Source: Alnus glutinosa (taxonomy: Eukaryota > Streptophyta > Magnoliopsida > Fagales > Betulaceae). From it: DNA of 64,000 nt. Positions 44,601 to 56,546 of this stretch are shown here, one piece after another. Under the pieces are notes generated by a model. The model did no database searches and had not been told where the DNA came from. It saw only the letters and a program-made list of their open reading frames with translations. The number at the start of each line of letters is the position of its first letter. Position 1 is the first letter of the stretch. Position numbers and translations under genes: made by a program. The stretch is taken from assembly GCF_958979055.1 (NCBI RefSeq), contig NC_084886.1, forward strand, positions 42,830,654 to 42,894,653, read 5' to 3'.

Positions 44601-46704
44601 TCTGATCTTTGAGTGTTAAAACAACTGCCCCACCTTCCATTACTTTGTCAAGGCCATGAAGAACTTTCACCCCTCCCAGATTGTCTGTCAAGGGTTGAAG
44701 ACAAAATATCAGTATTGATCAGTGATGAAGAAATCCATCAAATAAAACTATTGGCTTGCAGATCAGGTTCCAAACACAGTAGTGGGCCATGAATCATGAA
44801 CAGGTGCAAACTAATCAACACCAATTAACAATAGTCATCCACACTTACATACACACACTAGTTTATTTCTATTAAGATGCTTGGATGTAATTAGGAAATT
44901 TCATGAATCTGCAAAAGAACTTGATGAGTATAGTATTTGAATCACTCCAACTGTGCACTCACAAATAAAATTAAAAAAATAAAATACAGATTGGACAGAT
45001 TCAATTCTATAAGGAAAACCTTTAAGGACTAAGAATCCTTACGAGCAGTATGCTGACTTGGTTCCTCATCTTCACTATCTCCTTGACCAATATTGTCCTG
45101 GGAAAATTCACTCCATCACATCATTTAAGAAACTCGTGAAATTAATCATACTGAGAAACGTAATATAAAGAAACACTATCAAAACACAACTAACCTGTTC
45201 CTCAAAAACCTTTGAGAGCTGCAAGGCTTTCTCTTTTTCAGCATTCCTTTTCTCCCCGAGCTTACGAATCCGATTAACCCATGATGAAATCTCAGAAACA
45301 CCCTCAGATTTTTTATTCAATCTCTCTTCTCTCTTCCTGAACAAAAATATTAAAAAGAAATGTAAAGACATATATCCAGTCACATAAATCATGTTTGGGG
45401 AAAAAAAATGGTTTTCACACTTCTGGAAATACGAAAATATGTATTGCAGAATCTTAGAAGAATGTAGCACCCCCAATAAAGAAAGCAACAAATCCTTGGA
45501 AAGAAAATAAATATGATGCGAATCACTCTCCCATAGTGATCATCGTTCAGCTGAACTAAAATTAGAGCACAAGATCCAATGGAATACTAGAAAGACAAGT
45601 AACTAAAATACTAACCAATACAATGTTAAGTACAAAGTAGCTACTGGTGAAACACAAGTAAAACCAGGATAGCAAGAAAGTATGACCATGACTGTTTGAC
45701 AGAATTAAGGTAGGAATTACAGGAGTAGAAAATTCAAACAATACCATCGTTGATTTGACATGTCAGCATGCATAAAGAATGCATAAATAAAGATTTACTT
45801 ACTTCAAAATGCGCTCCTCAAGCTCTGAGGTCAACAGCTGCACTCCAATTGATGAGCCCTCAGTGTTTTCCTCAATATCAGTATGATGGGACACTTTCCC
45901 TTGCCTTGAAGAATCCCTATCCCTATTATCTTCATAGTCCAGTTTATGCTTATCATCCTTTCCCTCATCCTTGCTCCAATCATAATCTTCCTCTGGAATT
46001 TTCCTGCTCCCTCTATCTCTTTCTCTTGACCTCTCTTTATCTTGATCTGCCAACCGCTCCTTCGCCCTATTTTTATCTTTCCCCTTCTCCCTCTCCACAT
46101 CCTTATAGTTTTCTCTATCCTTCTCCCGATCTTTATGCCTATCTCTATCCTTCTCCCTTTCCTTTTCTCTTTCTTTATCATTATCCCTATCCCTATTCTT
46201 CTCCTTTGCCCTCTCCTTCTCTCGTCCTCGATCGCTATCCTTCTCTGTCTCTCTCTCCCTCTCCCTCTCACGGTCCTTCCCTCGATCTTTTCTGTCTTTA
46301 TCCCTTTCATGCTCTTTCCCTCTATTTCTGTCTCGATCATAGTCTTTCTCCCTCACCTTAATATCTCTGCTCCTATGCTTCTCCCACTCCTCTCTATCTT
46401 CCTTCCTCCTATCCCTGTTGGGTACTCGATCCTTCTCTGAATCTCTGGCCTCTTTCTCTCTTTCCTTCAAAGCATCATCGCTACTTCTCTTCGACCGTTC
46501 TCTGTCTTTACTCCTATGCTCCTTGTCTTCACTGCGGCTACTCTTCTTCCTATCCTTGCTCCGGTGCTTGCTCGATTTATCAATCCCATTCTGTTCTAAA
46601 TCATCATAAGCTCCTCCATCCCAGTGTTCTCTCATTGGAGAATCATCTCGATCACCCCTCTCTTCTCGGTGTTCATACCTCGAATTAGACCGTTCCATGT
46701 CCAT
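38900..46704 (-). CDS. DOT2: SART-1 family tri-snRNP splicing factor (DOT2/MDF orthologue)
   Basis: Twelve coding exons on the minus strand: 46704-45803, 45336-45195, 45097-45043, 44684-44571, 44470-44374, 44288-44222, 44082-44023, 43647-43038, 42512-42103, 40864-40644, 39705-39621 and 38974-38900. They have GT-AG sites and join in frame to 945 residues. A further intron lies in the 5'UTR (46710-47249). The first 300 residues are Arg/Glu/Asp/Lys dipeptide repeats, like the RS-type N-terminus of SART1. Then come SART-1 signatures: 'NLGGVKVLHGLDKVMEGGAV', 'DMLENVEIGEQKQRDEAYKA', 'KLDLDALEAEARSAGLG', 'SDPRSGFATVEKDLPGGLTP', and the C-terminus 'EHFLGIKRKAEPANSGTPKK'. SART1/Snu66 is a nuclear component of the U4/U6.U5 tri-snRNP needed for spliceosome activation; plant DOT2/MDF loss affects meristems and leaf veins. 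The gene looks complete. An (AG)n tract (about 47190-47232) lies just inside the 5'UTR intron. Confidence 0.94.
41616..41666. repeat. (AG)n microsatellite in DOT2 intron
   Basis: About 50 bp of uninterrupted AG repeat, preceded by 'gggcgc'. Likely polymorphic in length. Confidence 0.95.
43915..43999 (+). mobile_element. LINE 3' tail fragment in DOT2 intron
   Basis: Carries 'cttgtatacttccagtgtac', 'ttaggggcgcctta' and 'gcttttaataaaa', the same 3' end as the LINE remnants at 1-165 and 6365-6432. Inserted antisense to DOT2. Its end is only about 24 nt from the donor site of the 60-nt exon 44082-44023. Confidence 0.7.
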
Positions 46705-47189
46705 CGCAACTAAAAAATAAAAGACAGAATCAGACCCCTCTATGTCCCTTACAACTAAAATGAACCAAAAAAAAAAAATCTATAAGAAATGGAGAACCAA
46801 AAAAAAAACCATATCAGGAACAATTTTAGGCATTGCCAAGCATGAGCTGAATTACGTAAATTTTTGGGAGCTCACGTTGTGTTTTTACCGAAAATTTATC
46901 AAATATATGGCGACCAAGTAACAGAAAAAAGAGTTTTAGACCGAAAAGTGATCCAAAAACGAAAAGAAGTAAGAAAGCTTGGTTTGGCTGCTTAACTTTC
47001 AGTCTTAGGGACCTAATATAACAGTAAGAAAACAATAAGAATGCATATACTCTTCAGAATAATGCTTCTATATCTTCTCGTTGATTTTCTCGGAAACCAA
47101 ACGGAAGACAAAGCAGTAATTGATCTTCAATCTAGCATAGTTCCTTCGAAAAACCAAGTGATACTACTGGAACCCTAATGTGAAAATCC

Positions 47190-47233
<44 letters not shown>

Positions 47234-47299
47234 GAGGAGAGATTCGTACCTCTTAGACGGTGCTAGTTTGTGGCAATGGGAAAGAATCGTGAACCGAGC

Positions 47300-49029
47300 G
47301 GTGATGAGCAATTTTGTCGACGTTTGTGTAGGGCGATGAGTGATGAGAGGCTCGCTTTCTCTAAGCGACGTCCGCGACGCCTCTTGTTGAGTAAAAATCC
47401 TTCCTCCTCCCCCCTTTTCATAATAACTTCGTTTGTTGTTATGATTTACCTCCCCAAATTTCACGTTAATTTTTGCTCGACCCTACAATTGTAAGTGTTT
47501 CCGAAAACCACCCCTTCAAAGTTTTTTTTTTTTTTTTTTGGAAGAAATTTCACTAAAACGCCTAATTTTTCATGTGATTTCAATTTATTACTTGAGCTTT
47601 TAAAATCACATTTTAACTCCTTAGATTTTCCACCTTTTTTATTTCAATACTTTTTGTCAAAAATTGATTAGATGGAATTATCAAGATTAATGTCACTTAA
47701 ACAATTTTATTATGTTACATGCCATATATTAAACAAATTAGAGAAAAATAGATGGAGTAGAGGGATGGGTCACCCCTCCCCCTCACAAAGGGGGCAACCA
47801 CCCCAATAGTGAGTAGTCATGCGAGCCACCCTTTTGTTGAAACCAATAAACCATTAAGATGAAAGTTCCTTTTCTTTTTCTTTTTTTTTTTTTTTTTTTT
47901 TTCTAAGTAAATGTATACTTTTTTTCTTAAATAATTATCTATCCGCTTGTATTTTATATTCCCCCCTCAAATTCTCTCAAAAATGCATTTTTATTTTGTT
48001 ATAAAAATATTTTAACAAAGCGGAGTTTAATTTTTACATAGATATAAGCTAACTTATTATTTTTTTTTTTAAAAAAAAAAAGAGAAAAACTTAGAGTAGC
48101 CATGCATCCGCCTTAACTAGGGGAGTGGTGTTCGATTGACCGCCTCTCACCCTTTCTTTTTATTTATTTTTATATAAATAATACTCTACATCTATTAAAT
48201 TTCTCAAAATAAGCTATTTTATATATTAAAAAAATACGTTTTTAAATATGGACTCTACCTCCACAATACATTTCTAAATTTGTCACATTTGATATTACTT
48301 CATTTTTTTTTAAAAAAAATAATAATACAAAATACTCTTTACAATACCTTAACAAACAACTAATAAAAAAAAAAGGGATAGAGAAAGTGGGAAGAGACCT
48401 AAAATTTGAACCAATGAGGATTATGAGTAGTGGTATTAATTTTTCTATCGCATCAAAAATATTGTTTCAAACCAAAAAAAAAAAAAAATTACCTTTTAAA
48501 AATCATTAACAAAAGAAGTCAGTATATTTTAGAGAGCATAAAAAATTGAGATATACTACTTGGTATTATCTTGTGATTTTCTTATATCTTTTATGACATA
48601 ACATTGTTAATTTATCTTTAAGATCAATTTTAATTAAAAAAAAAAAATCAATTATGATGGATAAAGGAGATGAGCGAGTAATTTCCAATATATATTAATT
48701 GTACATTAAAAAATGAGGTGATTTTTAAAATTGTCATTTAATTAAAATCATCATTTGATTAATTATATGTCCAATAGTAATTTTTAAAAACTGTTTTTTA
48801 TTTTTATTTTTATGGACACTTGACGAGTAGTTAACGTACATTCAAAATTACTTGAGAAGACGTGTCAAAAAAAAAAAAAAAAAATTATTTGAGAAGAGCA
48901 TACAAATCAGCATTTTTTCAAAAAATAAAAAATAAATCAAAATATGGGCTGGTATGCAATTCTACAACTTCCTGTGGGGATCCGTAGGTATACTCAAAAA
49001 AGCAAAAAGGGTTTGTGAATAAGAAGTAA
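47300..49029. other. Intergenic between DOT2 and prefoldin 2 (divergent genes)
   Basis: About 1.7 kb of very AT-rich DNA with many homopolymer runs, between two divergent promoters. No gene or clear element recognised. Around 47540-47700 there is a sequence resembling one end of a MITE, without a partner. Confidence 0.6.
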
Positions 49030-50779
49030 GAACCAAAATCACAGTCGCACCTTCGATCCTCAAATTTCCTGCCACTCTGCTGAGCCACCACCGCTTTGCT
49101 CCACAGCTATTTGCTGCATCGACCAGGTACTCCCTCTCTCTCTGGCTTTCTATTCTCTTTGCTCCACAGCTGTTTGCTTTGGTTTCCTATGAATTTGCTG
49201 TCTCATTTGAGCCGAAATCGATGCTGTTAGCCTTAGTTAGTGTGTTCTGAATAATGGGGATTTCTGATATTAGCGACCCAACTGAGTATTTGGGTTTTCA
49301 TTCTCAGAATTTGGGCAGCTCTGTGCTGGGTTATGCGTGAACTACTATCTATACGGGAGTTTGATCCTCAATTTTTGGATACATACTGATACGGTTTTGT
49401 TTTCTGCTATAATTTGGTTAGGGACTTGATGTACCAACTAATCTATTTAATCTAATAGCGTTCGTTCTTGCTATATGAGGTACTGAATTGAAAACTCCGA
49501 TTCTTGAACAAGGTTTCATTATTTAGGTCTCGCCAGAAAAAAGAAAAGAAAAGGAACAGGGTTTTGTATACAGGGACATTTTCTTGTCTCTGAAATGTGG
49601 TAGCTAATGTAGCTACTTGATAATGAAACTTAACCCTGCGCAATTAAGTTCAAAATATTAATCATAGATAATATTTTTTTTTAGTAAAATTTAGTATACT
49701 TTTGAAAAGTGTTTCAACTTTGTCCCTTCTGTTACATAAAATTTAGTTTCCTGAAATACCTGACTCTAATGTTAAAGATGGGTCAGTTCTGGATTAGCAC
49801 CAAAATGGTGGAAGGGTTATATATTTACGAACAGTAAGTGAGGTATCTGAATCTATGCATCAACAGTTCTAGCGTAGTTGGTTTCATGAGCTCTGTCTCA
49901 TTTGGTTACTCATGAGCTTGAAAAGGAAAAAAACAAGATAAATGCCCAGGAAGGAACTGCTAACAATACATGTTAACATCTGATTATTCTAAATAGATGA
50001 GATGATGGAGCGGACTGAAGTTGGTCAGGAACTTGTGAGTGAAATGAACCCAGTTTATTAGGCCAAAAATAGTGAAATTCAACCCAGTTTACTTAACCTT
50101 TGGGCCCTGGAATTTAATAATGGCAATCATAGTGATGTTACCTTTAATTGAAATCCGAATATGATTGTAAAGGTGTTGACAGTCAAAATTCTTGAGATGC
50201 CAATCATGTATGAGGTTAAGAGGAAGTAATAGATGTTAATTGTTTAGGATAAATGAAACTAATAGCTCATGTAAGGAGTGTATTTCAAAACCTTTTCTTT
50301 ATGATTGCTAGATTACTTGCTGTGAATCTGATATTTCTTTGACAGTTTTTGGTATACTTACATTATGTCGTCTATTTTGTATGCATTTAGTAACTATGCA
50401 ATTGTTCGTGGGAGTCTTGTCTCTTGATCTTTCAAGCATGTTCTTGCAAAACTTCATTTAAAATTTGATTATATTCTTTACTAGGTTGAAGTGGTAATAG
50501 CTTGGGTTTGGGCTCTACAGTTTTATTTGATTAGGATGTTATAAAATCAAAACTGTCCCAAAATCAAAAGATAGAAATTAGTCACATGTCATTAGTTATA
50601 TTGTTGCAAGTTCAAGTTTTCTGGCTGTCGAGAATATATTGAAGCATATTGCTAAGATCAAATTATGAGTTTCATGTTTTTTGGAATCCATGAAAAGCTT
50701 CCTTTTTATTGTCTGAACTTGTTTAAAACCGTGTTACACGTGCAATAAAACTATTTCAATTCATGTCTAAGCACCATCG

Positions 50780-50839
50780 ATTGAAGTTAATGGTTTAACT
50801 GATTGAAGGATTGAAGTTAATGGTTTAACTGATTTTTCT
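50780..50839. repeat. 30-bp perfect tandem duplication
   Basis: The unit 'attgaagttaatggtttaac'+'tgattgaagg' occurs twice head to tail, the second copy breaking off after 'actgatt'. Recent slippage-type duplication in the prefoldin 2 5'UTR intron. Confidence 0.85.
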
Positions 50840-51477
50840 CAAGGTTGTATTGCCATCTTAATTGATTTTTTTTCTTTTTCTTTTCGCGGTGCTTTTTGGT
50901 GAATTCATAGCTAATCAATCTTGTTTTTTTTTTTTTTGTTTTTTTTTTTTAATTTTTATAAGTAAATCAGATGGCTAATCAATCTTGTTCTGGCTGCTCG
51001 TCTTGTTTTTGCTCTGTTTGATTTTCAAACAATATGCACTTGTTGGATTGTTTGTGCTCTTGTTTTTTAAGAAAATGCTGAAATCTAGAGAATAATATCA
51101 GGATCTTATTGGATATCTTATTGCAGGAATGTTATTTTGTACATGAGTTACTTTTATATATAGAAAAGAAATTCCAAAAATAAATATATCTTTTTTTTAC
51201 TTATCCAAAAATAAGAAAGTTCCAATTTTGAAGTATAGTGGGTGCCAGATTGTCAGTTAGTATGGCGTTTCTGTTCTAATGTAGAACTACATTGATAGAT
51301 ACTTTCCTCAATTAGTTTCTTAAGGACTGAATTTATTTATTTATTTTTATAAGTATTTTTCTTGGAAATCTTTTTTTGATAGGTATATGTCTTGGAAATC
51401 TTCAGTTAATGGTTTTGTCACGAGAGATTCAACTCCTACAATTGCTAAAGCCATATATTCATCTTTCTTTACATGTG

Positions 51478-51604
51478 CCAATGAGCTTTAACTCAAATGG
51501 TACTTCCTCCCTTTGTAGTAAGGTGGAGGGTGAGGTCGTGGGTTCATGTCCCACTGGGTGCATGTGCATGTGTAACTTATCAATAAAAATAAATAAATAA
51601 AAAA
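51478..51604 (+). mobile_element. tRNA-derived SINE with 19-bp TSD
   Basis: A 127-bp element with a box A-like 'taactcaaatgg' and a box B-like 'gggttcatgtccc', a tRNA-derived RNA polymerase III promoter. It ends in 'caataaaaataaataaa'. Flanks are direct repeats TCATCTTTCTTTACATGTG (51459-51477) and TCATCTTTCCTTACATGTG (51605-51623), differing at one base. Inserted in sense in the prefoldin 2 5'UTR intron. Confidence 0.87.
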
Positions 51605-52055
51605 TCATCTTTCCTTACATGTGACTGAGTATTATGTTGGTCATTTGCCAACTACAACCCTTGTTTTTGGGTTCAAATTTCGAACCTTTTAATAATGCCA
51701 AATCCAGTTGCCACACAAGTATGAGGTCCTTCTACCTGAATGTCCATCTCTGATTGTGGATAGTGTAACCAATCAGAATTTCCTATCAGAGGAAATATCC
51801 TACTTATTATGCTTACTCAAATGTAACTCATGGTAATGAATTTTTTTTAATGAATTTCTAGTCAGTGTTTTAACCAGTGCATGTTTTATTCTGAATTTCG
51901 TTTCTTATAAAAAATTCTTAAAAAAATCTGGTAAAAAAATATTTGCATTTCGTTTCTGAGATGTTAAAATAGAAGGTGTAGCGCTGGTACCTAGCCATCT
52001 AGTGTCCTTATCTTTTTATTTATTTGTTTATTGATTTTTTGATTCATAGAGAATC

Positions 52056-52502
52056 ATGGCCAGCAGACCTGAAGATGATCGCAAGGAACCAGTAAATGAA
52101 CAAGCAGTTGCAAATAAGTATGGTGCTATGAGGTCTGAACTCAACCAAATTTACTCAAAAATCACTGAACTGGAGATGGAAGTGAGTGAGCACTCACTGG
52201 TCATCAATGCTATTCAGCCACTTGACCCATCCAGACGGTGCTACCGGATGATTGGAGGTGTTCTGGTGGAGAGAACAATCAAAGAAGTCATGCCTGCTGT
52301 CCAGCGGAATAAGGAGGGGATTGAGGAGGTTATTGCTAGGCTCAATGAGGCCTTGGAAAAGAAGAAAAAGGAAATTGCTGACTTCGAGTCGAAGTACAAA
52401 ATTAGGATACGAAAGTCTGATGGTGAGACGAACGATGAGAGCAGCCGTAAGGAAGGTTCTGCCCAGGGAGTCCTCGTCGGCCCTGCAGGCGGAAGTGAAT
52501 GA
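52056..52502 (+). CDS. PFD2: Prefoldin subunit 2
   Basis: Single coding exon, 148 residues, the usual length for plant prefoldin 2. A beta-type prefoldin: N-terminal helix about 14-48 ('YGAMRSELNQIYSKITELEM'), the conserved hairpin region 'RRCYRMIGGVLVERTIKEV' (60-78), and C-terminal helix about 82-125 with 'EALEKKKKEIADFESKYKI'. A Ser/Glu/Gly-rich tail follows. Prefoldin is a heterohexameric cytosolic chaperone that passes nascent actin and tubulin to the chaperonin CCT. The start is the ATG directly after a clear 5'UTR acceptor. The orthologue in Arabidopsis is At3g22480 (from memory), in the same block as FRL4a. Confidence 0.94.
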   Translation: MASRPEDDRKEPVNEQAVANKYGAMRSELNQIYSKITELEMEVSEHSLVINAIQPLDPSRRCYRMIGGVLVERTIKEVMPAVQRNKEGIEEVIARLNEALEKKKKEIADFESKYKIRIRKSDGETNDESSRKEGSAQGVLVGPAGGSE

Positions 52503-53393
52503 TGGGGTCTAGTATCGTTTTGCCCCTTTATTTTCTCAATATTGTTGCATATACTTTCCTTTAGTTTTGTACTGGGCATTGAAGACTAGGTTGTTTGGTT
52601 GATCAGGATTAGTAGACTGTAACAAGTATTGCTGAATGTGAGTTTGTTTGTGTCTCTTTTTGTGTGAAGAGCGGGGGGCATCTGGCTTTGCATTCATGCA
52701 AATGATGCTGAGGTAAATTGTTGAGCAAGAGTGCAACTGTCTTCCATAATTCTGTAGGCAAGACTTGATTTAAAGATAATGACCAAACAGTAAAATTCTG
52801 TAGGTGCAGCATCTTCATCTTTCTTTTTTACCACTCTTGAATGATCCATAAAATCATCTTCATCCAAAGCTTTCACTGGGCCCTTGGCAAACAGTGTACG
52901 CTTGTAATCCAATTTTTACAAAACTCGATCACCTGCGGATTAGAAAATCCCGCCTCTTTAAATTTCTTGTTTTTTCTTTTGATTAATTGATTCAATCAAA
53001 TTGTTCCATGGATTGTTTTCTATATTTTATTTATTTTTTATTTTTTATTTTCAAAACAATTCAAATATAAAGCACTCCTAATATTCACCTTTAATATCAC
53101 ATCAAAACATTTTTCTGGAAGGAAAAACACAAAACTAAGATCAGACGAAATTCGATAATTACTCGATGCATGATTGAAAAAAAAAAAAAAAGGGCCGAAT
53201 ATTAGGATTAAAATATAAATTCTAAATCTGGAATGTGCATAAAAAAATATTGCCAGATTTACATAAGTCATGTCCAAAATCTGAGCATAGAGCTCGCATT
53301 CTCACATCCATGCACGAAACAAAATGTGGGCCTCGCGAGTGAGCAACCATCGCAAGCCCCACATTATCTTTATACCCTCTCTCTCTCTCAGTC
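52503..53393. other. Intergenic between prefoldin 2 and SecE1 (convergent genes)
   Basis: 3' flanks of two convergent genes. A minus-strand piece at 52780-52912 reads 'GPVKALDEDDFMDHSRVVKK' and looks mildly protein-like. It might be a scrap of a FAM192A/NIP30-type gene, but I cannot support that firmly. Confidence 0.5.
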
Positions 53394-53891
53394 TCAGCCG
53401 AAGAAATCCTGGACCCCTCTGCCGGCGAAAACCCGGTCGGAGAGCTCAGCCAAGACGGCATTCACGGTGAGCAAAACCACACTCGACCCTGCAATGACCC
53501 CGAGCACCACACCGGTGGTGCCCAAGACCTTGCCGAAAGGGGGCCACTCGATCTCGCGAATCTCCTCCGCCACTCCGCTCCAGAACCCTCCATCTCTCCC
53601 CTCCTCCTCCTTCCTCTGCCGCATGGCCTCCCTGATCTCCGATCCCAACTCGCCGACTCGACTCTCCGATTCCGTTGGGCTTTGCTGGGCGCTCACGGTT
53701 TCGGTTTCGGGGTTTTCTCCGGTTTCGTCGGCGGCGTTGGTGATGGTGAGGGATCGGTTTCTTAGTGGTCTGAGTTTGGGATGACTGACTGGTGGCAGTT
53801 TGAATCGTGCGAACGTTCGTGGGTGACCGGCTTTCGCAGGTGAAGGGAAGGGTGAGCTCACCGGGAAGTGTACGGTCATCTGTAGCGCCAT
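53394..53891 (-). CDS. SECE1: Preprotein translocase subunit SecE1, chloroplastic
   Basis: Intronless, 165 residues. Residues 1-50 form a plastid transit peptide (Ser/Pro/Arg-rich, no acidic residues, 'MALQMTVHFPVSSPFPSPAK'). A Glu-rich linker follows. The SecE core is 'GVAEEIREIEWPPFGKVLGT' (106-125), with the conserved amphipathic helix and Trp-Pro pair, then one membrane segment about 122-147. SecE with SecY forms the thylakoid Sec channel used by proteins such as plastocyanin and PsbO. The size matches single-span plant SecE1 (At4g14870). It lies next to prefoldin 2, tail to tail. Confidence 0.93.
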   Translation of the reverse strand: MALQMTVHFPVSSPFPSPAKAGHPRTFARFKLPPVSHPKLRPLRNRSLTITNAADETGENPETETVSAQQSPTESESRVGELGSEIREAMRQRKEEEGRDGGFWSGVAEEIREIEWPPFGKVLGTTGVVLGVIAGSSVVLLTVNAVLAELSDRVFAGRGVQDFFG

Positions 53892-54477
53892 TTTGTGTCA
53901 GTGTGGTAGTGGTGTCTGGTGAGCGGTGGGCGTGTCGGTTTGGATGGTGAGTATATTGGGTGTGAGCCACAACAGCTATCTATTGGGCTTGGGATACACT
54001 GGGCTTCACTTCAAGCCCAAACCGGATGTGTGCCTTTGCTCTTATTCTTTTGTTTTTTGTTTTTAATAAATATATTGTCACTTACAATAGTAATATTCTT
54101 GGACTATAGATAAAAACCTATAACCACTAGCTTGTGTGTGAAGGTCAAAAATATTCTCTTTTTTTTTTTTCTTTATTATTATTATTATTTTATAGATAAG
54201 GTCAGTAATATTCTTGAAAGTCTATCTCTAGCTTCTTTATGAAGATGAAGTTCTGTACACTTCCAAAAAAAAATAAAAAAAAATATGATGAAGTTCTGTA
54301 TACCAACTTGTCATGGATGAAAAATTCATCAAGAGTTTTGTTATATTTTGTGGAGGCCAAGAAGAAAAAGACTTCACATCAAATAAAAGAGTTTTCAAAT
54401 TAGGAAAGCCTTAGAATTTTTTAGGATAAAATATTTCTAAGCATATCTATATAATTTTTAGCATAAAATTCACGTAT

Positions 54478-54943
54478 TTCTCAAACTACCATCCAATTGA
54501 TAAGGTCCTCCCAAGTTTTTAATTTTGACAATGTCTCTCCCAAATTATCAAAAATTGTCAATGTTCTCTCCAATGACGAAAATACCTTTAATAAAATGAA
54601 ATAATAAATAAATATTAAAAAATAGATACATAAAAATTCAGGGTGGCCAAATTTAAAAAGAAAAAGAAAAATTACAAAATTTTGTTTTTTTTTTTTAATT
54701 TAAAAATAAATAATTTTTTTTAGTAAATAAATTAAAAATAATTCATAAAAAAAAAATATAGGCTTTTTTTTTTTAATTGAAAAAATTGTAAGGTCATTAC
54801 TTATTCAAAAAATAAAAAAATAAAAAATTGTAAGGTCATTTTTTTCTTTTTGTTGGCTTTGGGGGACTTTGACAATGTTTTTGTAGTTTGGGAGAGACAT
54901 TGTCCCAATTGAAAGCTTTGGGGGACATTGTCAATTAGATGGT
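54478..54943. mobile_element. MITE with about 95-bp inverted terminal repeats
   Basis: Left arm ('ctcaaactaccatccaattg', 'gacaatgtctctcccaaatt') pairs as reverse complement with the right arm ('tagtttgggagagacattgt', 'caattagatggtaatttgaa'). The loop is A/T-rich. Related to 10288-10695 by a shared inner block. Long terminal repeats suggest a Mutator-like or fold-back element, not proven. Confidence 0.68.
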
Positions 54944-55763
54944 AATTTGAAGGGATATGTATACTTTTCCCTATTTTTAACTAGTGTTGTTAGGGACCAT
55001 CTTTTATCTTATTCTTTTCTTTTCTTTTTTCTTTTATCCTCTCAAGATTGATGTTACTTTTAATTAAAGTCACCATTAGATTTTAGATAAATTTATCGGA
55101 TTTTGATCTAATTGTAATTTTAAAAGTCATATTTACGTCTTTAGGAAGATAAAAAGATAGTCATTATCATTACTCCAATATTTCTAACACTAATCATTTC
55201 TAACTATACAAAAATTGAGCAATAGGAATTTAGATTGAAAAATGATATTCATACATTCTCCGATTCAGATTTAAAAAATGAGACATATAAAAAAAATATA
55301 TAAGAAATTTATTTATATCATTTTTAATTTATATTACTAGAACCTCAAATTAACCCGGTGGACCAAAGCTTATACCCGGAAGGTGATAAGATTTGTCTAA
55401 TCGATTTTCTTCTTCTCCCACTGCATCTCGAGTCTTGACTCTTGACTAACGTTGATTTAGTCGTGGGGCAAATAAAAAAGAAGTTGAAAAATGTAGCGTG
55501 CAATGTGCATTGTCTCTTTGCGTAAGAACAAGACATAGCGTAGAGTAAACAAAAACAAAAAAAGCCTTATTCAAAGGGAGAGACTGCCATTCTCGAGGAA
55601 AAATACACATGAAATTGGAGCAGCTGATAACAGTACAGAATCTAGACTAGCCCTTTTAATTTGCTACACATGCAGTACACTACTACTGCACAAGCAAACA
55701 AACTTTGACAGATAAGTTGCAGTATCTTCATGATCAAAGGGAACATCCCTATTCACTTCCAAA

Positions 55764-55765
<2 letters not shown>

Positions 55766-55817
<52 letters not shown>
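55766..55817. repeat. (CT)n(AT)n compound microsatellite
   Basis: About 33 bp CT then about 19 bp AT, 40 bp left of the hAT-type element. Confidence 0.95.
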
Positions 55818-55856
55818 GAAATATGTTATTTCTATATCATTTGGGTGTAGACCAAG

Positions 55857-56186
55857 CAGGGCAGGCTCAATATATTTTGGGGTTTAAGGTAAGAATTTTA
55901 AACGAGACATTTTTTCGTGGGCCACATTCTCAGTGATGATTGTTTTTGTAGAGTTATGACTTATAATTCAACAAGTCTTTTTTCGTAGGTCTCACCCTCT
56001 TTATTGACTTTTTTATAGTCTAAATCCTTTTAGTTGAATCTCCTAATAAAAGAGAAACTGTATTTTTTTTTGTTGGTATTAATTGTTGTGTTCTTAGGCT
56101 TCTAACTATTTATTTTTCTATTGAAGTTAAAAAGTCTTCAAAGAAGAGAATCAAGAAATCATGCTTCTTTTTTTTTTTTTCTTTCT

Positions 56187-56227
<41 letters not shown>

Positions 56228-56546
56228 CAAACAAATCTATCTTTAATTTAGGGCCTTATTCCATTAGGAAAAAATCGTTTCAGCTTATGATTAGGCTTTT
56301 TTTAAAAAACAAGCTTGTCTTTGGAGCTTTATTTCATTAGAAAAAATTCGTTTCAGATTATGATTAAACTTTTTTTATTTTTAAAACAAACTTGTCTTTA
56401 GGACCTTATTTCACTGAAAAAAAAAAAAAAAAAAAAAAAAAAACACTTTTTCAGATTAATTATGATTAGGCTTTTTTTTTTTTTATCAAACCTATTTTAG
56501 AGGCTTAAGCAACTGCCTAATTTTTCTTATAATGGAGCCGGCCCTG
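55857..56546. mobile_element. Non-autonomous hAT-type element with 8-bp TSD
   Basis: Ends CAGGGCAGGCTC (left) and, as reverse complement of the right end, CAGGGCCGGCTC. Flanked by 8-bp AGACCAAG (55849-55856) and AGAGCAAG (56547-56554), one mismatch. The interior has about three to four imperfect tandem units ('aaacaa...cttgtcttt..gg', 'ccttattcca/tttatttcat', 'gtttcag..tatgatta') separated by long homopolymer runs. 690 bp, non-coding. Confidence 0.75.

Larger units (their letters stand above)
49030..52055 (+). other. Prefoldin 2 5'UTR exon and 2.9-kb 5'UTR intron
   Basis: A donor GACCAG|GTACTC at 49126/49127 and an acceptor 'gattcatag' at 52049 fit a noncoding first exon (about 49030-49126) spliced to a 6-nt leader before the ATG at 52056. 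The intron (49127-52049) contains a SINE (51478-51604), a 30-bp tandem duplication (50780-50839) and T-rich runs. Inferred from splice motifs. Confidence 0.6.

Noticed and set aside
45768-46440. Long plus-strand open frames rich in Ser/Pro/Leu/Tyr
   Set aside because: They are the complement of the Arg/Glu/Asp/Lys repeat of DOT2; repetitive codons keep the opposite strand open.
52694-52912. Minus-strand frame with 'GPVKALDEDDFMDHSRVV', perhaps a FAM192A/NIP30 scrap
   Set aside because: Too short and similarity too weak to name.
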